Origin: Neostapfia colusana | Lineage: Eukaryota; Streptophyta; Magnoliopsida; Poales; Poaceae | Assembly: GCA_030760725.1 (NCBI GenBank) | Contig: JASWHV010000002.1 | Coordinates: 64,907,900-64,971,899, forward strand | Reading direction: 5' to 3' | Length of the DNA: 64,000 nucleotides | Shown: in pieces, positions 1 to 9,226 of the stretch | How positions within the stretch are numbered: the stretch's first letter is position 1 | Layout: each line of letters opens with the position of its first letter | Notes under the pieces: model-generated | What the model was told of the DNA's origin: nothing | Database searches by the model: none | What the model saw: only the letters and a program-made list of their open reading frames with translations | Position numbers and translations under genes: made by a program

Positions 1-392
1 ATGGAGTGAAAATTGGTGTGTGAGCTCACAAAAATGTGCTGAGCAAGAATATGCCTTCCACTTTTATATTCAGTGGGTGAAAACAGTTTGAATTTGAATA
101 TGGTTTCAAACTGCCCTCTTCCTAACTATACCCAAAATGACCTCAAAAAGGTTTTGAATTTGGGTAGAACTTGGCATGGACATCCTTAGCAAAGTGTAGG
201 AGTCTTCATATGTCCAGCCCATCTATATCACATGTGGGAAGTACCACTTTTGCAATGTGTGAGTTTGTTCCCTAATGAGCATGTTGATAATTGTTACTTG
301 CTCTTTATTTGTGTTCATCATTCTTCCTCAAATGAGGTGTGTGGTGTGGTGATGAACACTGCAAATGAGTGTCAAAAACTGAGGCCCTTACA
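1..392 (-). repeat. 3' LTR of D, first 392 bases only
   Basis: The same sequence recurs at about 11389-11780 in the complete 5' LTR of D with very few differences. The LTR start (rc of GGCCCTTACA) abuts the polypurine tract. The rest of this LTR lies left of the window. Confidence 0.93.
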
Positions 393-410
393 TTCCTCCC
401 CCCTTAAAAG
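393..410 (-). other. Polypurine tract of D
   Basis: On the minus strand this reads CTTTTAAGGGGGGAGGAA, directly before the 3' LTR start. This purine run primes plus-strand DNA synthesis in LTR retroelements. The same tract precedes the 3' LTRs of A and B. Confidence 0.85.
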
Positions 411-460
411 AATCTCGTCCCGAGATTATAAGGTGAAATGAGAGAGAGGACAGTGGAAAA

Positions 461-964
461 TTACCGAATATGCGACGTGAAAAAGTCGGGGTAGTTAGTG
501 CGAAGGAATTCTTCGCTCTCCCATGTCGCTTCGTCCATGGAGTGATTACTCCATAGAACCTTGTAGAACCACAACGTACGGTTGCGTGTGGTTCGGGCCT
601 TTTCATCAATAATCTGCACCGGTTCCTCCCGATAGGTGAGATCCGGTTGCAGTTCTTCAATGTCTTCCAGCTGAACGGTAGTTGATAGCTTGAGACACTT
701 CCTCAGCTGGGAAATGTGAAAGACGTCGTGCACACCGGAAAGTGCTTCTGGTAATCTTAGCCGGTATGCCACCGATCCACATCTTTCGGTAATCTGGAAT
801 GGACCGATGAATCGGGGTGCTAACTTTCCTCTCACCCCAAATCTGTTTACGCCCTTCATTGGAGACACTCGTAGGTATACGTGATCTCCAACTTCGAATT
901 GTAATGGGCGCCTTCTCCGGTCCGCATACTGTTTCTGTCGGGATTGAGCGGCTTTTAGGTTCGC
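461..964 (-). pseudogene. gag-pol: C-terminal end of D gag-pol with chromodomain, cut off by a nonsense codon
   Basis: In the same frame as the upstream polyprotein, this 167-codon stretch follows the TAA at 965-967 and ends with a natural stop. It encodes the integrase C-terminal region (GPFQITERCGSVAYRL, then a VFHISQLRKC motif) and a chromodomain-like end (FYKVLWSNHS, then EATWE). This end is thought to guide integration by reading chromatin marks, and its form matches the Tekay/Del branch. In B the residue at the break is glutamine (CAA), so D carries a C-to-T nonsense change. Without read-through, D makes a polyprotein lacking this tail. Confidence 0.85.
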
Positions 965-3900
965 TTAAATTAATCGAACCTTTTCTTCCGCGTTGTTGAC
1001 AAGATCAATCCCGAAGGTAACCCTCTCGCCAGATTCACACCAGTTCAGTGGTGTGCGGCATTTCCTGCCGTATAGCGCCTCGTAGGGCGCCATCTTGATG
1101 CTGGCTTGGTACCCATTGTTGTACGAGAACTCGGCTAATGGCAAGTGATCATCCCAATTCTTGCCGTGGTCGATAGCGCAAGCTCGTAGCATGTCTTCTA
1201 GAATCTGATTCACCCGCTCAGTTTGTCCATCCGTCTGCGGGTGGTAGGCTGAACTACGGATCAGCTTCGTCCCCAAGGCAGCGTGTAGCTGCTCCCAAAA
1301 ACGGGACACAAATAAAGTGCCCCGGTCCGATACGATGGTACGGGGTACGCCGTATAAGCATAGGATCCGTGAGATGTACAGTTCAGCGTACTTCTTGGCG
1401 TTGTAGTTGGTGTTGACCGGGATGAAATGGGCAACTTTGGTGAGCCGATCGACGATCACCCACACAGAATCATGTTTCTGTAAGGTGGTGGGTAAACCGA
1501 CGACGAAATCCATGCTCACGTCCTCCCACTTCCAGGCAGGAATGCCCAGTGGTTGCAGCAGTCCCGGTTTCCGCATGTGGTCTGCCTTCACCCGTCGACA
1601 TGTATCACACTCGGACACGTATTTTGCAGTCTCTCGCTTCATCCGTGTCCACCAAAACTTTCTCCTGAGTTCTTGATACATTTTGTTGCTGCCGGGGTGA
1701 ATAGAAAACTTTGATAAGTGAGCCTCATCAAAGATTTTCTTCCGTAACTCCGGGTTTCGGGGTACGACGATCCGGTCCTTGAACCATAGGACGCCGTCTC
1801 CGTCCTTCCGGAAACATTTCAACTCCCCACTGTCTACTCGTCTCCGTAAATGTGACATGCCCTTATCATTCTTCTGGGCTGCCGCTATCTCTTCACGGAT
1901 GGTGGGGATCAAAGCTAGGTTGTAGAGAGCTCCATGTGGAATCACATGTAGTGGTGGTTCGCTCTCTTCCAACGGTGTGATGGTCAGATTATTGACGTGT
2001 GACTTGCGGCTCAGCGCATCTGCCACAACGTTTGCCTTGCCCGGATGATAATGGATCTCTATTTCGTAATCCTTTATCAGTTCTAACCATCTTCGTTGCC
2101 TCATGTTCAGCTCCTTCTGAGTGAAGATGTACTTGAGGCTTTTGTGGTCGGTATATAAATGTACGAGGTTACCGAGTAGGTAGTGCCTCCACATTTTCAG
2201 TGCAAGTACCACGGCAGCGAGCTCCAAATCGTGAGTTGGATAATTTTGCTCATGGTTCCTAAGCTGTCGTGATCCATACGCGACCACTCTTCGGTCTTGC
2301 ATCAGCACACATCCGAGCCCAATGCCGGATGCATCGCAGTACACCTCGAACGGTTTTGTTGTGTCTGGCTGCGCCAAAACCGGTGCTGATGTCAGGTGCT
2401 TGACTAAAGCCTTGAATGCTGCTTCACATGCTGGACTCCAAACATATTTGGTAGCCTTCTTCAGCAGCTCTGTCATTGGCCTGGCAATCTTCGAGAAGTT
2501 CGGAATGAACCTCCGATAATATCCCGCGAGTCCGAGGAAACTCCGTACCTCATGAACAGTTCTCGGGGATTTCCAATTCAGCACTTGCGTGATTTTGCTC
2601 GGGTCCACAGCGATACCCTCCGCTGAGATGATATGCCCGAGGAAAGGCACTTGCGATATCCAAAACTCGCATTTGCTGAACTTTGCGTATAACTTGTGAT
2701 CCCGCAGCCGTTGCAAGACTATACGCAGATGTTTCTTGTGATCTTCCTCCGACTTGGAGTATACCAGGATGTCGTCGATGAAGACCACGACAAACTTGTC
2801 CAGCTCCGGCATGAACACCGAGTTCATTAAATACATGAAGTGAGCTGGAGCATTGGTGAGGCCAAAGGACATGACCAGGTACTCATAAAGTCCGTACCTT
2901 GTCGAAAAAGCTGTCTTTGGAATGTCCTCAGCCCTGATCTTAATCTGATGGTACCCGGATCTTAAATCCATCTTGGAAAAGACCTTTGCTTCGACCAACT
3001 GATCAAACAACATGTCGATCCGTGCTAACGGGTACTTGTTCTTGATGGTTACGGCATTTAATGGACGGTAGTCCACGCAAAGCCGCAACGTTTCATCCTT
3101 CTTTTTGACAAATAATGCCGAACAACCCCATGGCGAGGAGCTCGGCCTAATAAAACCCTTCTCCAGAAGGTCCGTGAGCTGAATCTTCAGTTCCGCCAAC
3201 TCCTTGGGCGCCATCTTGTACGGCCTTCGGGATATTGGCATGGTTCCCGGTGCAAGTTCAATCTTGAACTCCACCTCTCTATCGGGTGGCATCCCCGGCA
3301 AATCATCCGGGAATACATCAGGGAATTCTCGGACCACTGGAATGTCTTCCAATCTGATGGTTGTGGCTTGATAGACACTTGGAAGTTTTATTTCTGGACT
3401 GTCCAGAAATAATGAGTGAGAACCGTGCACTTCTGAGTTTAAGTGCACGACTCGGAGGACGGTGTCTAAAACAGCGCCGTGGCGGGTTAACCACGACATC
3501 CCTAGGATGACATCGACCTTCTGTCCCTCTAAGATAATGAGAGACGTGGGGTACACTCTACCCGCTAAGCATAATGGTGCTTTGGAGACCATTATGCTTG
3601 CTAAAATCTTCCCACCCGGTGAGCAAATTAAATATGGACTATCGGTGGGTAGTATTGGCAAGCTGTGTTTAGCAATGAAAGCTTGGCTAATAAAATTATG
3701 CGTGGCGCCTGAATCAAATAGTACTATAGCGGGATGCTGGTGGAGTTGGAACATACCCGCAAGGATTGGCTCGCCCTCCGGCACGTCCTCAATGGCAAGC
3801 TGGTGGACAGTGTCGGGCCTAGGGTTCGCCCGCCGCGCATTAGTAGGGTTCCGGGGTTGATTCCTCCCCGGAAACTGTGGTACCACTCCGCCGCCTTGCC

Positions 3901-5017
3901 TCTCCGGGCAACTGCTCGCGAAGTGTCCTGGACGACCACACTTGTAACATGTGGCCGCTGCTGGTGGGGTACTCGGGGGACGAAAGCCCGGCATGCGTTG
4001 CGGAGGTGCAAACGCACGCGGCATCGCCCGCTGCTGCTGCTGTTGTTGCGGTGGTGCTGGCAGTGCCGGCCGGAATGCCGGTGACGAATACGGCCGACCG
4101 CGGAACGGCATCGACCGCTGTGGTGGCTGCCAGCGCGGACCTGATGGTGGGCGATTCACCATCCGAAACTTCTGAGAAGGACCGCCTCCTTCTCCGCTGC
4201 TCTTCGGCGCGCTTCGCTTTCGCTCTGCCGCCGCCAACTCCTTGCCGGAGTCTTCCTGAACAATCGCAGCATCAATTATGTCGTTGAGGCTGCCGCGATT
4301 GAACATCGCCAGCTTGTCCTTCAGGAGCGGGTTAAGCCCCTGGTAAAAGTGGTCCCGCCGCTTCTCGTCCGTATCTGCGTGATACGACGCGTAGAGTGCG
4401 AGATCGTTGAACGCTCTGGAGTACTCCAGCGCGTTCCGGCTCCCTTGTTGCAGGTGTAGGAATTCCTGCGTCTTCCTCTTCATTAAACCGGGCGGTATAT
4501 GATAGGCCCGGAAGGCCGTCCGAAACTCCGCCCAGGTCATCACTCGGTCGGTGGGTTGTGAAGCACAAAAGTTGGCCCACCACGCGCTCGCGGATCCTTG
4601 GAGCTGCTGGACCGCGAACTGAGTCTTGCGCTGCTCGCTGATTTGGAGCAGCCCGAACTTCATCTCTATGGCGCGGAGCCAGTTGTCCGCGTCAAGTGGT
4701 TCATCCGCCCTTGAGAATACAGGGGGATGAGTCGCCAGGAAGTCGGAGTAGGAGCTCTGTTGGCGCTCCTCACGATCTTGACGTCTCTCTGGGCGAGACG
4801 TATTCGCAATTAACGTTTGCAGCAGCTCTGTATGCTGCTGATGTGAACCCGCCATTGCCGCGACAATGTCGGCCAATGTAACCGTTGGCAGTGGCGGTGG
4901 CGGTGTTTGCTGTTGCTGTTGCTGCTGCTGTCCCGAGGAGTCCTCGGGAGGCGGTTGGGAGGTCTCTCCCCCTTCGCTAGTACCTCCAACATCAGGGTTG
5001 GCACGAGTACGCGTCAT
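965..5017 (-). CDS. gag-pol: Gag-pol polyprotein of D: capsid, zinc knuckle, protease, RT, RNase H, integrase
   Basis: The start is the ATG at 5017 (MTRTRANPD). An in-frame ATG 30 bases upstream lies in an intron-like tract ending TTTCAG, so I prefer 5017. Counting from that upstream Met: poly-Gln at 40-47, Gag core about 110-250, CCHC knuckle CYKCGRPGHFASSC at 367-380, protease DSGAT at 445-449, RT with the FIDD variant of the YxDD box at 756-759, RNase H acidic residues D905, E942, D967 and D1010, integrase HHCC (H1110, H1117, C1147, C1150) and DDE triad (D1180, D1241, E1277). All catalytic residues are present. The product packages, copies and integrates element RNA. The frame ends at a premature TAA after the integrase core; the chromodomain tail continues in frame beyond it. 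Confidence 0.95.
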   Translation of the reverse strand: MTRTRANPDVGGTSEGGETSQPPPEDSSGQQQQQQQQTPPPPLPTVTLADIVAAMAGSHQQHTELLQTLIANTSRPERRQDREERQQSSYSDFLATHPPVFSRADEPLDADNWLRAIEMKFGLLQISEQRKTQFAVQQLQGSASAWWANFCASQPTDRVMTWAEFRTAFRAYHIPPGLMKRKTQEFLHLQQGSRNALEYSRAFNDLALYASYHADTDEKRRDHFYQGLNPLLKDKLAMFNRGSLNDIIDAAIVQEDSGKELAAAERKRSAPKSSGEGGGPSQKFRMVNRPPSGPRWQPPQRSMPFRGRPYSSPAFRPALPAPPQQQQQQRAMPRAFAPPQRMPGFRPPSTPPAAATCYKCGRPGHFASSCPERQGGGVVPQFPGRNQPRNPTNARRANPRPDTVHQLAIEDVPEGEPILAGMFQLHQHPAIVLFDSGATHNFISQAFIAKHSLPILPTDSPYLICSPGGKILASIMVSKAPLCLAGRVYPTSLIILEGQKVDVILGMSWLTRHGAVLDTVLRVVHLNSEVHGSHSLFLDSPEIKLPSVYQATTIRLEDIPVVREFPDVFPDDLPGMPPDREVEFKIELAPGTMPISRRPYKMAPKELAELKIQLTDLLEKGFIRPSSSPWGCSALFVKKKDETLRLCVDYRPLNAVTIKNKYPLARIDMLFDQLVEAKVFSKMDLRSGYHQIKIRAEDIPKTAFSTRYGLYEYLVMSFGLTNAPAHFMYLMNSVFMPELDKFVVVFIDDILVYSKSEEDHKKHLRIVLQRLRDHKLYAKFSKCEFWISQVPFLGHIISAEGIAVDPSKITQVLNWKSPRTVHEVRSFLGLAGYYRRFIPNFSKIARPMTELLKKATKYVWSPACEAAFKALVKHLTSAPVLAQPDTTKPFEVYCDASGIGLGCVLMQDRRVVAYGSRQLRNHEQNYPTHDLELAAVVLALKMWRHYLLGNLVHLYTDHKSLKYIFTQKELNMRQRRWLELIKDYEIEIHYHPGKANVVADALSRKSHVNNLTITPLEESEPPLHVIPHGALYNLALIPTIREEIAAAQKNDKGMSHLRRRVDSGELKCFRKDGDGVLWFKDRIVVPRNPELRKKIFDEAHLSKFSIHPGSNKMYQELRRKFWWTRMKRETAKYVSECDTCRRVKADHMRKPGLLQPLGIPAWKWEDVSMDFVVGLPTTLQKHDSVWVIVDRLTKVAHFIPVNTNYNAKKYAELYISRILCLYGVPRTIVSDRGTLFVSRFWEQLHAALGTKLIRSSAYHPQTDGQTERVNQILEDMLRACAIDHGKNWDDHLPLAEFSYNNGYQASIKMAPYEALYGRKCRTPLNWCESGERVTFGIDLVNNAEEKVRLI

Positions 5018-5046
5018 TCTGAAATTCAACACAGCAGCAATTAGCA
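5018..5046 (-). promoter_or_regulatory. Candidate 3' splice site just before D gag ATG
   Basis: On the minus strand the gag ATG is preceded by a branch-like CTAAT, a T-rich run and TTTCAG, with one base between AG and ATG. B, A and the divergent C have the same arrangement. This suggests a spliced gag-pol mRNA that skips ORF0. Inference only. Confidence 0.4.
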
Positions 5047-5289
5047 CATGTCTTACTCAAAATTCCATAAACAGCAGTAAGTATTGAAGCGACGCATGAC
5101 TAACTTGCACAACATTCACATATATTGATAAAGCATAAACTTTATACAAGATACATTTTTCTCGGACCTCCGAGAAGTCGTGCTCATGCCGTCACTACCT
5201 ATACATACGCTACTGTCTACACGACATGTCACCGATTACAAAAGTTGGGTTACGCTACCCTAGCTGCCCTACTTGGCAACCGTAACCCC

Positions 5290-6234
5290 CTACTCGGAGT
5301 AGAACTCGACCTCCTGTGGGTCGTCCTCCTCCGGTACCTCTGCTGGTGGCTCGGGGTCTACCACCTCTTCTCCCATTCCAGGTTCTCCCATGGCTGGAAG
5401 ACCCAAGACTACCGGTACGCCCAATACCGGGGGCACGAGGTCCTGCAATGCATGCACCTCGTCCATAGCTTGGTTGTAGTCCTCTTCCCAGCCTTGTCCT
5501 TCCTCAATAGCGTCGTCCCGCTCTTGAGCAAGGTCCTCATTCTGCTGGGTTAGGGTCTGCACCAGCTCTTGCAACGCCGCAATGTCAACACGGCTCTTCT
5601 TCTTTGCCTTCTTCAGACGACGCAACTGATTGTGTTGTTCATTTAGTCGCTTGATCGTCGGAAGGAGCACATTGCGGAGTGCACTGTGAGCACTCTCAAA
5701 ATGATCTCCACGGCTTGTGCTCTCCTTGAGCTTGGTGGCGAGATGCTCCGTATGAACAGCTTGGCTGTCCATCACAGCGTTTCCCGCCCTCATTTGGAGG
5801 CTGAGATTTGCCTCTGCGGGGTTGTACCTTGGGCAACTCGGGTTTGTTGCCTCTAGGTACCTCTCTTCCCACACATGCTGAGCTCGTCCCTCCACCGGAA
5901 CGAGTGCATATGGAGTGCCCTCCATAGCCTGCACGTGTAGTTGGCAGAAACGTGATATAGTGTCACGGGCTACCACTTGCCACATCCCTTCCGGTTGTCT
6001 TCCTCTCACCGTGACGGTGAATGGCACCCAACCGGGTGGCGTAGGCCCTGCAGGAACCTCGACATGGATCGTCCACGTCTTGTTCCCCTCTTCGCCTTCT
6101 TCCTTGGCGAAGTATTGCGGCATCTGGTTGTACCCGAAATATTGGAGCATTAGGCACAATGCTCCCGGGTAGCCGCTACGGTCAGAACAGTGGGAAATTA
6201 CCCACCCGTTCTCCAACCGTTTATCTGCTGCCAT
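5290..6234 (-). CDS. ORF0 protein of D, coiled-coil protein encoded upstream of gag
   Basis: This 314-residue protein starts at the ATG that directly follows a TTTTTATAG acceptor-like sequence and ends at TAG. Residues 1-130 look globular: a TWTIHVEVPAGPTPPGW stretch and a Trp/Phe/His-rich segment around 84-101. About 155-265 is heptad-rich, charged and coiled-coil-like, with a basic cluster (LKKAKKKSR) at 207-215. The tail 283-314 is very acidic. I see no enzyme motif. It has its own start between leader and gag, in all three A-type copies. From memory, extra ORFs at this place (orf0) are known in rice RIRE-type elements with no assigned function. An RNA or capsid partner is possible. B has the same frame almost intact; A has a wreck. 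Confidence 0.85.
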   Translation of the reverse strand: MAADKRLENGWVISHCSDRSGYPGALCLMLQYFGYNQMPQYFAKEEGEEGNKTWTIHVEVPAGPTPPGWVPFTVTVRGRQPEGMWQVVARDTISRFCQLHVQAMEGTPYALVPVEGRAQHVWEERYLEATNPSCPRYNPAEANLSLQMRAGNAVMDSQAVHTEHLATKLKESTSRGDHFESAHSALRNVLLPTIKRLNEQHNQLRRLKKAKKKSRVDIAALQELVQTLTQQNEDLAQERDDAIEEGQGWEEDYNQAMDEVHALQDLVPPVLGVPVVLGLPAMGEPGMGEEVVDPEPPAEVPEEDDPQEVEFYSE

Positions 6235-6260
6235 CTATAAAAATATATTTGAGAAATGTC
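6235..6260 (-). promoter_or_regulatory. Candidate 3' splice site abutting D ORF0 ATG
   Basis: On the minus strand AAATATATTTTTATAG runs straight into ATG. The equivalents in A and B end in TTTTTACAG directly before ATG. AG-to-start spacing is zero in all three copies. Confidence 0.4.
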
Positions 6261-7719
6261 AAATATTCATTTGAACAGCAAACCATCAAGTTATAACATA
6301 AGATATGTCATTGAACCCCTAAAACTTGGAAACATAGTTCAAATTTTTAAACAAATTTGACTGCTGATCTGCTGTTCCCATGACAGCCCTGACCAGTTTC
6401 CATATCAATCTGATTTAGGCCAGGTTAAAAGCAAAACCAATCCTGGAGCTCAACATCAAAGTTAAAGTTAACTTCAATAGCTTTCCAGAAAGTATTTGGT
6501 TGGCCTATGATCTGCTCTGGTTCAAAAGTTATGAGATGTCAAAGTTAACAGAATTTCTGGAAACAATTGGACAGCACCTCCCTGCTTTAGGTACTGATTT
6601 GATCCAACAATCCCAGTTAATTCTGTTCCTAATCTGACAAAACTTTCTGTTACAAAGTTGTAACCCATCTCATAATCTTTCCAGAACTACCTCATTTCCT
6701 ATTTTTGGATTTTTAAGCAGGAAGTTATGCTTAATTTACAGAGAGTTTACAGAGAGTCTTTGCTCTGTCCTGTTTTCTGGACAGTTTCAACTCTACTGCA
6801 TTTTTCGAGTGGTTAAGGGACGAAACACCTCTGGAACTCAACAGAAAAGTTGTAAAGCTCCTCCAAAGCTTTCCAGAAATGTATCATACTACCCCAACCT
6901 CGAAAGAACTCAACCTCTAACCTCTGATTACTTCAGCCTTGATTTAGCTGAAAACAGAGTGCTCTGTCCTTAACATCCTATAAGTTGAAAACTTATTAGC
7001 TTTGAATATCCTGTTCAAGGGAAGGAGTTACATCAAGTTTTACTACTTTGGATCAAAACCTTCAAATTTTTTTAAATGAAGTTGTTCATTTAGTTGGGTG
7101 TGACGTTGATGCGTCACCAGATCATGTCGGTACTACGTCCTCACAAAGAAAAACCTATACCGGACTTAGCCGGCTTCGTTAGTTTAGTGGCACTACTCGT
7201 CACTCGCACACGGATGTTACACGTCTACCGTTTCGTGGTAAGGCTACCTGCAGAAATTCAACCAATCATCAGACTCGGCTGCACACCGAGCCCGGAATCC
7301 ATACAGTTGGTACATCCGGCCGTCATCACTCGCCCGGATGTTCTCAAGCCAAACACGCCTTGAGTTACGTGTTCACGTTTCAGACCACGTGACGGGGTCT
7401 CCCATGTTGCACCACGCACGCCAGGGACAGACGTTGCTCGAATACCCCAAACGACATGAAGAGTCGTAGACGATATCAAAGCGGGTCGGGTTACCTGCCA
7501 CCCGTGGGGCTCCACCCTTCAGCTTGTGCGCACTGGTGGACAGCGCTTACGTGCACCCCCCAAGACATGAACGTCCCGAGATGCACGATTTTCCGACATA
7601 ACAAATAAGTTAATAAGCCACTTTCTATATACTAATAACATCCTTATACGGGCTACTAACTCGTTCCTCACTGGATTTTTGAAAAAGAAGACCTTTGTAC
7701 TGTGTTAAACCTCAAGCGA
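6235..7719 (-). other. Untranslated leader of D between PBS and ORF0
   Basis: About 1.5 kb without a convincing gene. It holds a small hairpin with loop TCTTCAT (stem 7451-7455 / 7463-7467), a CTGCAG|GTA acceptor/donor-like junction at 7248-7250, and an AT-rich half that looks intronic. The GC-rich half near the PBS is strongly conserved with A and B; blocks such as TAGTGCCACTGA also recur in C. Confidence 0.6.
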
Positions 7720-7731
7720 GCTCTGATACCA
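7720..7731 (-). other. Primer-binding site of D (initiator tRNA-Met)
   Basis: Reads TGGTATCAGAGC on the minus strand, three bases downstream of the LTR end. This is the usual plant initiator tRNA-Met complement and fixes both strand and LTR boundary. Confidence 0.93.
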
Positions 7732-7838
7732 CGCTGACACGACCCCACTGGTCCTGTCGAGCCAGGATCACGCTGAGGGGTGCTGCGTTGCACAGCACCG
7801 TATAACACACGTCAAAGGCACAAAGCGGAAGCGGAAGC

Positions 7839-7844
7839 TTTATT
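7839..7844 (-). terminator. Polyadenylation signal AATAAA in D LTR
   Basis: Minus-strand AATAAA about 100 bases before the LTR end, in the context TGTAATAAAGCTTCCGC. The same hexamer is at 15058-15063, 22565-22570, 33971-33976 and 41049-41054 in the A and B LTRs. It probably sets the 3' end of the transcript. Confidence 0.6.
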
Positions 7845-7965
7845 ACATAAACAAGTTTATTAACATGTTTACATCAAAATAAGTTTAGTCCACACTCGCG
7901 GGCGTAGACTAAGCATCAAGTGCACGTTCAGCCCTCGAACGTGTCCTTGCTAGCACACACGCACA

Positions 7966-8054
7966 CTAACTCTGCGGCGTGCACGACTCCCACTCGACGG
8001 GGTTCCCCTCCTGGGGTTCCGTCTCCTCTTCGGGAGTCCCTTCCTCATAGAACC
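7966..8054 (-). other. Exon-like block beta in D LTR
   Basis: Follows GAAGCTTTTGCAG on the minus strand. With one base carried over from block alpha it reads an acidic peptide beginning GFYEEGTPEEETEPQ, with VEWESCTP near the end, then TAG. Length 89, no frame-breaking indels in six copies. May be a terminal coding exon; not proven. Confidence 0.4.
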
Positions 8055-8245
8055 CTGCAAAAGCTTCAAACACAAGCAGTGAGCACGAAGGCTCAGCAAG
8101 TCTGACCCGTCTCACCTAAACATGGAACTTCTACATGCGGGTAATGGGTTGCATGAGGTAAAAATCATTTGCAAGGACTCGCCTAATTAGTAGAACCTTA
8201 CTTTCAAGTTTTAGCAGCAGGTTGTGGAGAACTTTATGCTAAGGC

Positions 8246-8290
8246 ACATGAGAGAGCCGCAATCAAACAAGAAACGCATTTCTCTCATGT
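8246..8290 (-). other. Stem-loop I in D LTR
   Basis: Perfect 10-bp inverted repeat ACATGAGAGA / TCTCTCATGT around a 25-nt loop containing GTTTCTTGTTTGATTG on the minus strand. The stem covaries with those of C, E and F. Confidence 0.7.
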
Positions 8291-9145
8291 ACTTTGCCCA
8301 AAGTTGAAAAGAACTTTAGTTAGCACTAAGCTACAACATATCATTAACAATCAATATCCAACTTTCAATCAGCAACATTTTAACATGTAACTAGCCTGTT
8401 CTTTCTACGTCACGGTACAGTGAACAAGTGGTACTCACTGACCGCGAGGGACGGCGATTATAATCGATTTACACCTGCAGGGTTACCCGAACAACCCGTC
8501 ACGTACGCCCGTACTCGATGTTGCCTACAACAACCATCACGGACGCCGTACGCGACTACCTTTCACCCGTTAGCCAAATATTGAACCGGTCCCATCGTCC
8601 CGAGCAAGAGGTCCCTGCACGCGCATCTCTGTGCCGCCAGCTGATTTACACCTCGAGCTCTCAACCTACCCTCTGAACGACGGGCAATGCCTCAACACCC
8701 AGCTACCCGAGTTACATCAGTTTCCCGGTTCCCATATAGCCGGTAGGTCTTCGGTACTGTTCTAGCTTGTTCAACAGGCCCGCACACGGCTCGGTCCTCA
8801 ATCGACACAAGCGGAGCTACAGCACACAGGCCCCAAAGTCCTGCTGCCCTTACTCTCCGCTCGGTCTCATTTTCTTGCCATGTGTTTCATGTGCTATCTC
8901 TACCCGAGCAATGTGCCTCTAGCCTATTCTCGCGAGTAGTTCCAACTACTCGACTTGTACCGAATCCTACTCTATTCTAGCAATGCAGTGGCTAACGAGG
9001 TTTTCAATCCTAAACCCAACCCATGGTTTTCTTGGCTGTGCAGTTGGGTTTCCAATCAAGACTCTAATGCAACGAACAAAGGGAAACAAGTATGTGCTCA
9101 AAACAATAAAAATTTGTAAAAAGGTTAATGCAAACCGGGGCTTGC

Positions 9146-9226
9146 CTTGCTGCTCTTGGTCGTAGGCTAGCTGTTCCTCCAGAGTAACGAAGTCTAGGAC
9201 TTCGGGTTCCTCCTCGATCTTAGCGA
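9146..9226 (-). other. Exon-like block alpha in D LTR
   Basis: An 81-base block on the minus strand between an acceptor-like ATCATGTAG and a donor-like AAG|GCAAGC. In frame it reads KIEEEPEVLDFVTLEEQLAY and onward to a QEQQ end, with no stop. The incomplete last codon joins in phase with block beta. No upstream start codon found. Confidence 0.4.

Noticed and set aside
3462..4287. Overlapping plus-strand frames of 83-136 codons, including Cys-rich ones
   Set aside because: Antisense shadows of D gag; the Cys and Ala runs are the reverse of the CAG (Gln) repeats. Similar shadows occur opposite A, B and C coding regions.
4907..4931. CAG/CTG repeat as a microsatellite locus
   Set aside because: It is the in-frame Gln run of Gag, present in A, B and D at differing lengths; no separate feature needed.
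7720..7731. tRNA gene fragment
   Set aside because: Only the 12-base complement of a tRNA 3' end is present, at the proper distance from an LTR; it is a primer-binding site. The same holds at 15170, 22677, 47482 and 56140.
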